Below are positions 44,923 to 54,263 of a stretch of 64,000 bases of DNA, one piece after another. A program made the position numbers and the translations under genes. Under the pieces are notes generated by a model. It saw only the letters and a program-made list of their open reading frames with translations. It did no database searches and had not been told where the DNA came from. The stretch is from Gari tellinella (Eukaryota > Mollusca > Bivalvia > Cardiida > Psammobiidae): positions 9,610,001 to 9,674,000 of the forward strand of contig OV277858.1 in assembly GCA_922989275.2 (NCBI GenBank). Direction: 5' to 3'. The first letter of the stretch is position 1; each line of letters begins with the position of its first letter.

Positions 44923-46444
44923 TTATGGGGCCTTCAAATACACGGAATTTCTACGATTTCCTTACAGATGGCACACGTTCGTAAAAGTATACAGTTCCTT
45001 ACGATTTATACCACTTTAAGAGTGAATTAAGATTTCTTACGAGTTGTTACGGGCTATTTACGGTCTGTTACGAGTTGTTACGTGCTATTTACGGTTTCTT
45101 ACTAGTTATTACGATATATTTACGGCAAAACTCACCCGCGTTATTTAGCAGTCGCACCTGTTTGTAACTACCTGAACGTCTTTCAAATAAAGGTCACTCG
45201 AAACAAGTTTGATTGTACTTACCCATTCACTGCCTTAACCCGAGTACAATGATTACTTGCAAAGGGTTTGGATTCTGACCAGGCGTCGCGTAACGCGGCA
45301 TCTGGTCAGGATCCAAACTGATTGACACTAAATTTTATACTCCTTAAATCAAAATACCTTACATTAAATTTGATAAATAAACGCAAATGAAAATTGTTCA
45401 AAGCTCATTACGTGATGACAGTGAATGGGCTTAATCGTAAAACGAACGTAATATCACTGCCTGCAACAATTGACGTGTGCTACTGACTGTTATTATATAA
45501 GATTTTTCTAAAATTTCTCAAACTATTAGATAAGAGTCTCAATCAGAGTAAGTCCTGATGATAGGTAGCGTCACGCGCAGTCTAATCTGGATGTTAAATG
45601 TTTGCAACTGTTAGGGTTACGTGATGTTACGAACGAGTTACGAGAAGTTGCGGATTGTTACGGATTATTTACGAGTTGTTTACGGAAAAGTCCATCCGTG
45701 GTCTATCGTAGAAAAGTTTTTGACATGTCAAAAAATTGATTTTCGTCTTACGGAGGCTTACGGATGTCGTCGAGTTTTGCGTATGGTAACGGATTGTTTA
45801 CGGACATCTGCGATGTATTTACGGATGTTAACGATTTATTTCCGGACGTTTGCGATTGACTACGGTTTGGAGATAAGAAACATGCGTGTATGTGAACTTG
45901 TGAAGGCACCTTCATGAACTGTAACGATTTACAAATGTACCTAAGAGAACTGACGCGTTTGACCATTTTAGGACCAAAAGGTATTCAATTTCTAATGTGT
46001 CATCATTCGACAACTGGCATGATGTGAGAGAACATCGACATGACTGAAAAAAATATTTCACTGAGATTGTTGTGGTCTTTTTGACAAGAGTATGCCTTTT
46101 TTACGGAAAATCTCAACGATAATACCACGGATGACTACGAACACGTTACGCGGGGTTTACGGATCATTGCGGGCTGTTTACGGAGGATAACGTGTTGTTA
46201 CAACCGGTTTGCGATACTCAACGGATCGTTTTTATGAGTGATTTACGGAAGAATAACTCCGTAGACAATCATAAGAAAAAATTTGACATAACAAAACGGG
46301 CATCTTCTTCCACGAATCCTTACGAATACTTGTGAGTTATTTACGGACACTAATGGGTCATTTGCGGATGCTTACGATTTACTACGAGTTTGCAATCCGT
46401 AAGGAATCGTAAGAAAAATCCGTGTATGTGAAGGCTCCATAAAC
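44923..46444. mobile_element. 1.5-kb element of TTACGG-type motifs with TIRs
   Basis: TTATGGGGCCTTCAAATACA-CGGA at the left is mirrored by TCCGTGTATGTGAAGGCTCC-ATAA at the right. Between them TTACG[GA] is repeated some thirty times on the plus strand (for example TTTACGGATCATTGCGGGCT and GTTACGGATTATTTACGAGT), with spacing often 11-14 bp. Only the right tip has the reverse motif. An H1 hairpin (45260-45324) is inserted. No transposase. Confidence 0.7.
45260..45324. repeat. H1 hairpin
   Basis: CAAAGGGTTTGGATTCTGAC-CAGGCGTCGCG faces CGCGGCATCTGGTCAGGATC-CAAACTGATTG around TAA. Confidence 0.9.
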
Positions 46445-47365
46445 TTCTCTTATAATTATATATTTGAGTTTTCTTACAAAATTGTGCTTATAATGTTTCT
46501 TTTTGAGGTCACCAAAACCAAATTTGCTAGACGTTGATTTAGGTATTAATATTCTTTGTAGATTTACTCGTTGATTGAAGATTGAGTACCACATGCAGGT
46601 ACCAGGCCACGCCAGATGTTTAGTAGACAGCGGCCTCGCCAACATTAAAAAGCTATATAGGTATAATAAATTGAAAACTACTTGATAATAAGGCAAGTTC
46701 TTTCAAAGATCATTTTGATGGCCTAGGTATATTTAACAGTTATACATATCTGCGGTCGCAATACGCCGTGCTAAAGTGTCTTAACCTAAATAGGTTGGTA
46801 ACTCGGCGTCTCGAACGCACAAAAGCTTTTAGTCAATTTGAACCATTTACAAATTAAACGATTTATTGCTGCCTAAATGTGCTACATATTTTATTAGGTA
46901 TAAATCTGTTTTTATACACTTTTTTATTTTAGACGCTCCGACTGCGACACGCTTGCCCAGCTTTCAGAGAGACTTATGGACATGTCGGCGTTCAGTAACC
47001 AAGGCGAATTTGTACACATGAATGTTTTTTTTTCTCTCACAGGAAGTACCAGTACTTTAGGTTTGTATCCACCGAACCATGCGTAGTTTCTGTACGGATG
47101 GGGCAGACGAAGAGGAAGCCTACTTCAATATCTTTTAGAAGGGATCCAGCCTACCGCTTCCCTGCCATGTAGTGCGACCAGCTGTAATGGATCCGCCGGC
47201 ACTGAGCCAGGCGCGACAGACGTACTTGCACAGGATGTCAGACCAGTCTTTCAAGACGACACGTGTCCAGACTTATAAAAACAATTTTTTTGTTGAATGA
47301 TGTTACTGTATGATGTTATAATCAATGTCTCATGTCCGTTGTACATTATCGTTTCTAATTAATAC
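46445..47365. other. Interior of the 4.1-kb element, possible exon remains
   Basis: 46933-47280 is less AT-rich and has splice-like borders (TTTTATTTTAG, GTACTTTAG) and open stretches such as MGQTKRKPTSISFRRDPAYR. The frames do not connect without shifts and I recognise no family. Confidence 0.3.
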
Positions 47366-47509
47366 ATACCGATCGCGTACCGAGTCCGGGAAGTGCGAGT
47401 AGATCTGGAAGCGTTATGTAGACCCCGTTTTATATGATTTTGCACTATCGTAAAAATCAAATGGGTCTACACGGCATTCCCATTTCTGGACTCAGCTTGT
47501 GATCGGTAT
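47366..47509. mobile_element. 144-bp foldback MITE
   Basis: ATACCGATCGCGTACCGAGT and ATGTAGACCC face GGGTCTACAC and GGACTCAGCTTGTGATCGGT-AT. Confidence 0.75.
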
Positions 47510-47581
47510 AGACAAATAAATCAATAGTCGTTTACTATTTAGTTATTATTTTTCGTAAAATTAGTTATGCTATATGATGAC

Positions 47582-47719
47582 TATAGACTAATTAATGTTG
47601 AGATCTTTAGAACAGTGATATTGACCGAGGATGAATAGGCCTTCTCGATCTTAGCCCTCGACCAATTTGACATTTCACAGGTCATCAAAACTATATACCG
47701 ACCTCAACATTAGTCTATA
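47582..47719. mobile_element. 138-bp MITE
   Basis: TATAGACTAATTAATGTTGA on the left and TCAACATTAGTCTATA on the right are inverted, with a four-base indel. Confidence 0.7.
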
Positions 47720-48371
47720 AGTGAAAAGTATATCAAATACACAGGTCCAAGTCGTCCCCATGAAGTTTAAATCGATGTCCCGGAGCGAAAATTTTGTAAA
47801 CGTTAATTCTCTATGACGTCTATGAGTGCGCGACAAAGTTGACGTTGAATTGACGTCATGTTATCAGAATGTTACCTCATACCGCATTTTTAAAAACTTC
47901 ATATCATTAGAAGTACATAGCGCATCGTGATAAAAATAACATGGTTGGAAAGAGAATTAAATGATGTAAAAGAAAATGCAAAAAAGCCAAAATCGATTTT
48001 TTTGTCATTAAGGCAGGTTTTGTCGTGACACGGCCCATATATACACTAGTATCCTATAACAAAGATTGTGTTATTTAAAGTAGTCAAACATTATGTCCAG
48101 TCAAACTTCGACATTCCGACTTGCTTAAGTCGAACATATCCGTATTCCAAAGCCCAAACGTTGCTAGCCACGTTTGAATTTTGAAACGCGGACATGTTCC
48201 ACTTAAGCAATGTAGAAATAATGAAATTCAGGTGAAGAAAAAACTGGAAAATTTGAGTTAAACGAGTTCGAGATATTGAAGTCTGACTGTTGATCTAGTA
48301 GATCTAGATATACACCACATATATTACAACACCTGAACATCCCATAAATCGATCTACAGATATAAACAAGA

Positions 48372-49372
48372 TAATGAATAAATTGGAGAAAACAAGATAA
48401 TGTGTGGGTGAAGGGACAATAAATAAACTAGACCTTCTTAGCTTTAAGCCATTCAATTAGTTTCGCAGTGTAGGCCTCAATGGTCTTTAAATCCCTGATT
48501 GAATTGGGTATTGTGTTCCACAGCGCTGGACCTGAATAACCTATGCTTTCTTTAAATTGTTCCAATTTTGGCATTGGTATTCTTAAATTAGTATGACTAA
48601 AAGATCTTAAGTTTGTATTGTAAGGTCTGTCGTCTTTTTCAAACATATTTGAGATATAACCAGGCACACCGCTCTTGTGAACTTTATACATAAATTGTGC
48701 TTTATTTAGTTTAATTCTTTCATTGATATTAAGACAGTTCCTATTTTCTAACGCATCCTGTACAGATGTGTACTCATTGCCAAATATTATCTTAGAGGCT
48801 CTTTTTTGTAATTTGTATAGTTTAAGAAGATTAGTTGAGGTGGTGCCACCCCAAATAATATTGCAGAAATCGAAAAGCGGTTGTATATAAGCTTTGTAAA
48901 ACAGAATTCTTGCATTGAGAGGAATAAACATTTTAATACGAGATAACAGCCAAAGATTTGTCGACACCTTCTTTTTAATTTTGATGACGTGGTCATTCCA
49001 TTTTAGATTTTCAACAATGCAGATGCCTAATAATTTTTCTCTGTTTGACATCTTCAATTGGGCATTTTTGAAAGTAAAAGAGAAGGAGTTTCCCGGAATT
49101 TTAGACCTTCTGTGTGGAGTTGTTATTAATAAAACCTTAGTTTTATCAGTATTTAGAATCATGCCGTTATTTTTGCACCAGATTTGTAAAACATTTAATG
49201 ATCGCTGGAGATTATTTTCAACAACAAGTTTTGATCGATGAATGTCACAAATAGTTGTATCGTCTGCATACATATCAGTGCTACTAACACAATTTGAAAG
49301 AGCGAGAGAAAGATCGTTAATGAACATGATGAAAAGAAGAGTCCCGAGAATTGAGCCCTGAGGAATGCCAAT
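48372..49372 (-). mobile_element. LINE-E fragment, 5'-truncated
   Basis: Minus-strand LINE remnant whose coding part starts at GIPQGSILGTLLF (about 49372) and stops at 48428. The 5' truncation point abuts an H1 half-arm (49388-49414). No clear poly-A tail was seen at the 3' side. Confidence 0.78.
48428..49327 (-). pseudogene. LINE-E reverse transcriptase, second half, open frame
   Basis: The 299 open codons begin in the palm with DMYADDTTICDI (catalytic YADD), LNTDKTKVLLI and LLGICIVENLKWNDHVIKIK. They continue into the thumb and C-terminal domain (RILFYKAYIQPLFDFCNIIW, KLQKRASKIIFG, SGPALWNTIPNSIRDLKTIE). It is distinct in sequence from LINE-C and LINE-D, and the general group is CR1/Jockey-like. 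There are no stops, but the N-terminal RT and endonuclease are absent. ATG at 49327 is internal; the homologous frame extends to about 49372. Confidence 0.87.
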
Positions 49373-49387
49373 AATAATAAAATAGTT

Positions 49388-49414
49388 ACATCTGGATCCA
49401 AACTGTTCTCAAAG
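49388..49414. repeat. H1 half-arm
   Basis: CATCTGGATCCAAACTGTTC is the right H1 arm without a partner, at the truncation point of LINE-E. Confidence 0.6.
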
Positions 49415-49669
49415 GTAATACTGTTTTGTTTGCTATTAGCGTGATAAGAGTTAAACACTGAAACTTTTTATCCCCAAATGCTTTTCAATCTGGGTGTATT
49501 TTATTTAATCCTTTTACACCATAGCTACATACTTTAATGCATTTAATATATTCCCCCACACAGGAAAATAGTTCTACTTTATAATTTCATCAATATTCAC
49601 CATAAAAAACATTTCCTTTATACTAACAGATTGTAGCTTAAAGGTATACGCACCCAATGCGCCATTTTG

Positions 49670-51950
49670 AAACAAGAGGACCAAGATGGTCCTGGATTTG
49701 GTCACCTGAGATGATGGAAGTTCCCAAAACTAGAATTATACAAGAACTTGTAGCCATATTTGCCAAGATGACAATTGTGCATACCAGTAAGCTGGATGAA
49801 GAGTGAGGAAAAACTCTAGAGTGCTTTTTGTACCATTTCAGCAAGTGGCCTACTTTTTGACCCCACCAAACCCATGATCAATCTTGACCACCAACACCTA
49901 TTACAGAGAGAATAAAGTGTTGGGGGGGGGGGGGACTTTCATGGAAAGGATAAATAACAAAAAAAAAGAACAAAAAAAAAAGTTTGACCTCGTGACCTAC
50001 TTTTGGACCTCAAAATTAGCTGACATTTCATGAAGACAAACATTTTGAAAAAGTTTGAGAAAGATTTGGCCACACATATGGTCCCTAAAGGATAAACAAG
50101 CTTTTGCTTAGATTTGACCTAGTGACCTACTTTTTGACCCGACCCAACTCACAATTGAACTTGACCGACATATCAAGACAAACATTCGGACAAAGTTTGA
50201 GACTGATTGGGCTCAAAATATGGCCCCTAAAGAGTAAACAAGATTTGACCTAGTGACCTACTAGTTGACCTCACCCCACCCATGATCAAACTCGACAGAG
50301 ATATCATCATGTAGAACATACTGACCAAATTTGAGAAAGTTTGGGTCCAAAATATGACCCCTAGAGTGTAAACAAGATTTGACCTAGTGACCTACTTTTT
50401 GACCCGACCCAACTCACAATTGAACTTGACCGACATATCAAGACAAACATTCTGACGAAGTTTGAGAATGATTGGGCTCAAAATATGGCCCCTAAAGGGT
50501 AAACAATATTTGACCTAATGACCTACTTGTTGACCTCACCCCATCCATGATCAAACTCGACCGAGATATCATCAAGACAAACATTCTGATTAAGTTTGAG
50601 AATGATTGGGCCCAAAATATTACCGCTAGAGTGTAAACAAGCTTTTGCTAAGATTTGACCTAGTGACCTACTTTTTGACCCGATCTAACTCACAATTGAA
50701 CTTGACCAACATATTATCAAGACAAACATTCTGACAAAGTTTGAGAATGATTGGGCTCAAAATATGACCCCTAGAGTGTAAACAAGATTTTGTTAAGATT
50801 TGACCTAGTGACCTCCTTTTTAACCCGACCCCACCCACAATTAAACTTGACCGAGATATAATCAAGACAAACATTCTGACCAAGTTTGATAAAGATTATG
50901 CCCAAAATATGACCCCTAGAGTGTAAACAAGCTTTTGCTAAGATTTGACCTGGTGACCTACTTTTTGACTTGACCCCACCCACAATTGAACTTGATCGAG
51001 ATATCATCAAGACAAATATTCTGACCAAGTTTCAGAAAGGTTAGGTCCAAAATATGACACCTAGAGTGTAAACACGATTTTGTTAAGATTTGACTTAGTG
51101 ACCTACTTTCTGACCCGACCCCACCCATCATCGAACTCATCTAAGATATCATCAATATAAACATACTGACCAACATTGAGAAAGATTGGATACATAATGT
51201 GACCTCTAGAGTGTAAACACCAACATTTTGATGAAATAGTACTAAAAACCAAGCTTTTGCCAAGATTTGACCTAGTGACCTCAATTTAAACCCGACCCCA
51301 CCCATAATCGAACTCATCCGAGATATGATCAATACAAACATACTGACCAAGTTTGAGAAAGATTGGGTCAAAAATATGACCCCTAGAGTGTAAACAAATG
51401 TTTTCTAAGATTTGACCTAGTGACCTACTTTTCGACCCGACCCCACCCATAATCGAACTGGTCCGAGATATCATCAATATAAACATACTGACCAAGTTTG
51501 AGAAAGATTGGATACATACTGTGACCTCTAGAGTGTAAACACCAACATTTTTGATGAAATAGGACCAAAAACCATGTTATTTCCAAGATTTGACCTAGTG
51601 ACCTCATTTTCGACCTGACCCCACCCATATTCAAACTTGTACGAGATATCATCAATACAAACATACTGACCAAGTTTGAGGAAGATTGGACCAAAAATAT
51701 GACCCCTAGAGTGTAAACAAACTTTTTCTAAGATTTGACCTAGTGACCTACTTTTTGACCAAACCTTACCCATAATCGAACTTGTCCGAGATATCATCAA
51801 TATAAACATACTGACCAAGTTTGAGAAAGATCGGGTACGTATTGTGGCCTCTAGAGTGTAAACACCAAAATTGTTGACGACGGACGACGAACGCCGGACA
51901 TTCAAGTATCCTAATAGCTCACCTTGAGCTACGCTCATGTGAGCTAAAAA
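49670..51950 (-). repeat. Tandem array D, about 14 units, 131/145/177-bp ladder
   Basis: The leader AACAAGAGGACCAAGATGGT-CCT is a dyad. GATTTGACCTAGTGACCT marks units at 50111, 50242, 50376, 50507, 50652, 50797, 50942, 51087, 51264, 51409, 51587 and 51732. Step sizes change from 131-134 to 145, then alternate 177/145 through a 32-bp insert (CACCAACATTTTGATGAAAT). The end has GACGACGGACGACGAACGCC, then TAGCTCACCTTGAGC...GCTCATGTGAGCTAA. Minus-strand ORFs are repeat artefacts. Confidence 0.9.
49921..49934 (+). repeat. Poly-G run in array D
   Basis: About 13 G in a row, followed within 60 bases by A-runs; prone to sequencing error. Confidence 0.9.
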
Positions 51951-52467
51951 AATTGTTAACTTTTTTTGCATGAACTGTTTAACTTATATTTAGAGTTTTA
52001 TGTATCAAGCTTAGTTTGAATTAAAAAATATTTTTCTAGCATATTTTTGACAGCCAAAAACTCATATTTAACCAAAATTGGGCCAAAAACATCACTGTAT
52101 GTGAATACCTAATTGATTTTTTCAATATTTCAAAACAGTTTGTGAATATTTTGCAGACATTTTTACCACAACAAATCTAACTATTTGGTTATTAATTTTT
52201 ATCAACTTCATCAGCAACAATGCAATTCATAATTAATGTATTTTAAAGTGTTTTTTTTTCATGTATTTTTTAATTCTTGCCATTATGAAATTGTTACCAT
52301 GGCAACAAAAACATGCTGACCCCTAACTTAGAACTTCTTGAATATCATTTAACTGTGCAAAAATTCATCCAATTCTTAGAATTTCCATTGGATGCGTATA
52401 AAAGCAGACTGAAAGTTGAGCAGAATTAACTCTTTGCACGCTAGGGGCAACATCATAATTACCCTTG
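51951..52467. other. Non-coding stretch
   Basis: AT-rich. GTTACCATGGCAAC is a 14-base palindrome near 52297. A half H2 arm (AGACTGAAAGTTGAGCAGAA) lies near 52405. No gene. Confidence 0.45.
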
Positions 52468-52532
52468 CAAACAGTTTGGATCCTCATGAGATGCCGTGTA
52501 ACGCGGCGTCTCATCAGGGTCCAAACTGTTTG
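52468..52532. repeat. H1 hairpin, best copy
   Basis: Arms of 29 bases (52468-52496 and 52504-52532) begin CAAACAGTTTGGATCCTCAT and end at CCGTGTAACGCGG. They pair with two or three mismatches. Confidence 0.93.
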
Positions 52533-53091
52533 TCACACTGATGGTATTTTGAAAAGAAGTTTTCAAATTTTTTGTTTTAGAACAGTAGCAGACGACAAAA
52601 GTTACAGAAGACAAATTTACCCAGCATGCAACAAGTTAAGTGACCACTTGTCTTTAATATTTAAAACAAGCTATGGAGGAAATGGTTAAAATACATGCTT
52701 CCATAATATTCCTGTGTATGGACTATAGTCTGACCAAATTCACCTGACGTTGAACTTTGTGCATGAATAAATTAAAGTGAGTTGACGCAGTATAAATCAA
52801 TAATCGGTAGCGAGTCGTTCACTGTCAGGAAGATTCGTTTGATAACGTGAATCGTGTACAGTTGCAATAAAATGCACGGGTGACACGTCCTTCTCACTGC
52901 TTTCTTACCAATTGCCATCTCATGCAACATCGTATATGATTTCTCACACACAACCGTCTAAGCCGTCTAAACAATTTTTATCATGGTCAAATCGAACAAA
53001 GAGACATGTGGATAATTAAATGAAACAGTAGATCTATATGAGAATAAAAATGATTTTTTTTTTTAAAAATGACAAAACTTTAGTATTGCAC

Positions 53092-53160
53092 TGGGTTCAA
53101 ACCGCTGAACGTACGGAAAACACTGTACAGAAGTCGTCCTTACCACTTGAGCTAAATCGA
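53092..53160 (-). tRNA. tRNA-like sequence
   Basis: The minus strand carries TTTAGCTCAAGTGGTAAGG (A-box region) and GGTTTGAACCC (B-box). The anticodon arm is poorly paired, so a tRNA pseudogene or SINE head is most likely. Confidence 0.5.
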
Positions 53161-53574
53161 TAATATGAGGGCCGGGAAATGCTATTTGTGTTTTATGCCG
53201 GTGTAGTTGACACATGCGTTTTCGTATAAATTATAACGAAATGTCTCGAAGCTATATTTAGAAATGCAACAAAGTGTAAAATTATGCTAATAGAGGTCAC
53301 TAAAGTCAGGTGAATTTGATCAGACTATACCTATTACAATCATCTCAAAAGGATTTAGTTACGGCATAAAGGAGAAAATGTTGATACAGTTTATCTGACT
53401 CATTTCTGGAGTGTTGACTTTTAAAACTTGTTTCTAGATCACAAAACCTTTGACATTGGCCATTTGATCTAGATCACTTGGCTTTTAAACAATGTCTTCA
53501 CAGTTTCTAAAACTTTAACACAATCGAGTATACTTGTCCTTTAGAAACCATGTGAAGAAAATACTTATCTTATG

Positions 53575-53631
53575 CAAACAATGTAGACCCAGATCTTAAA
53601 GGAGTTCTCTGATCTGGGACTGCACCATTTG
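53575..53631. repeat. H1 hairpin, GTAGACCC variant
   Basis: CAAACAATGTAGACCCAGAT faces GATCTGGGACTGCACCATTT around AAAGGAG. Confidence 0.8.
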
Positions 53632-53754
53632 TAATTTTGAAACATATTACATAAAACATTCCTAAATTGGAAACTGGAATTGTACAGTTGAAGTGCATTC
53701 ACTAAAGCTCACAATATAATCAGGGCCTAAGGTTACGAATCGTTCTCAATTGAG

Positions 53755-53880
53755 CATGCAACAACTAAATTATTTCTCACACAAATCTGATTCAGTATAG
53801 AGCTTATATTATTTGCTCATGATATGCAGAATGATAGAAGCTTGAAAAAGAGATTGAAAACATCAGTTTCTAGGTTTGTT
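53755..53880 (-). repeat. Dispersed repeat, copy 2
   Basis: Reverse complement of 35125-35240 (shared CATTCTGCATATCATGAGCA and CAGATTTGTGTGAGAA). The two copies lie 18.6 kb apart in opposite orientation. Confidence 0.7.
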
Positions 53881-54000
53881 GCCAAGGTTACAAAGCATTC
53901 TTAGTTTAAGCAGCGTGCTCTTTCACTAGCATTTGAATATATCTTTACCAGAGCCAGTGGTATACGCTCTAGACTGTAGTAAGTTTACAGTTAAAATGAA

Positions 54001-54006
54001 TTTATT
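54001..54006 (-). promoter_or_regulatory. Poly-A signal AATAAA of the host gene
   Basis: The minus strand AATAAA lies 10 bases after the stop codon at 54017-54019. It is unusually close, so it may or may not be used. Confidence 0.5.
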
Positions 54007-54016
54007 TGTTTCATGC

Positions 54017-54263
54017 TCAAATTGAGAAAGTTTTGTTACTTTTGTTCTCTTCACTTTTTTTTAAAGACTTCTCTGTCTTTAACATCTGGTGGCGAACAAA
54101 GTCTTTAATGTTCCGCCATGATCTTTTTTGTAAAATACTGTTTTTTTAATAAGTCTTTCACACTCAACTTTGCCTGGTAACTTTGATAGCTGTATATTCT
54201 TCTGAAAGGCAGCTAACACAATGGTCCTCTCATCATTGCTCCATGCTCGCTTGACACACATAC
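54017..54263 (-). CDS. Host gene, last exon, with one-base frame break
   Basis: The acceptor is TTTTTCAG. The frame G|GMCVKRAWSNDERTIVLAA holds to LIKK. At a run of seven T on the plus strand (54141-54147) one base appears to be missing. Adding it would let the frame read through SILQKRSWRNIKDFVRHQM to a TGA at 54017-54019. Without it the frame ends at 54079. A homopolymer error is as likely as a real mutation. Confidence 0.7.

Larger units (their letters stand above)
43918..48036. mobile_element. 4.1-kb element with 34-bp terminal inverted repeats
   Basis: Positions 43918-43951 (GGGCCGTGTCGTGACAAAAC...) and the complement of 48003-48036 agree at 32 of 34 bases. The flanks are both TA-repeat, so the target duplication cannot be read. 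Subterminal GACGTCA motifs occur at both sides (near 43989, 47815 and 47853). A possible first exon (44084-44101, MDNDLE before GTGAGT) is inside. It encloses a nested 1.5-kb element, a tRNA-Gly-like sequence and two small MITEs. The transposase family was not recognised. Confidence 0.75.

Noticed and set aside
49670..51950. CRISPR-like array
   Set aside because: Whole 145-bp units are repeated without short identical repeats and unique spacers, there are no cas genes, and the setting is a eukaryotic genome.
50668..51971. Overlapping minus-strand ORFs in array D as a protein family
   Set aside because: They repeat with the unit, change frame when unit length changes (145 to 177), and have no start or domain logic.
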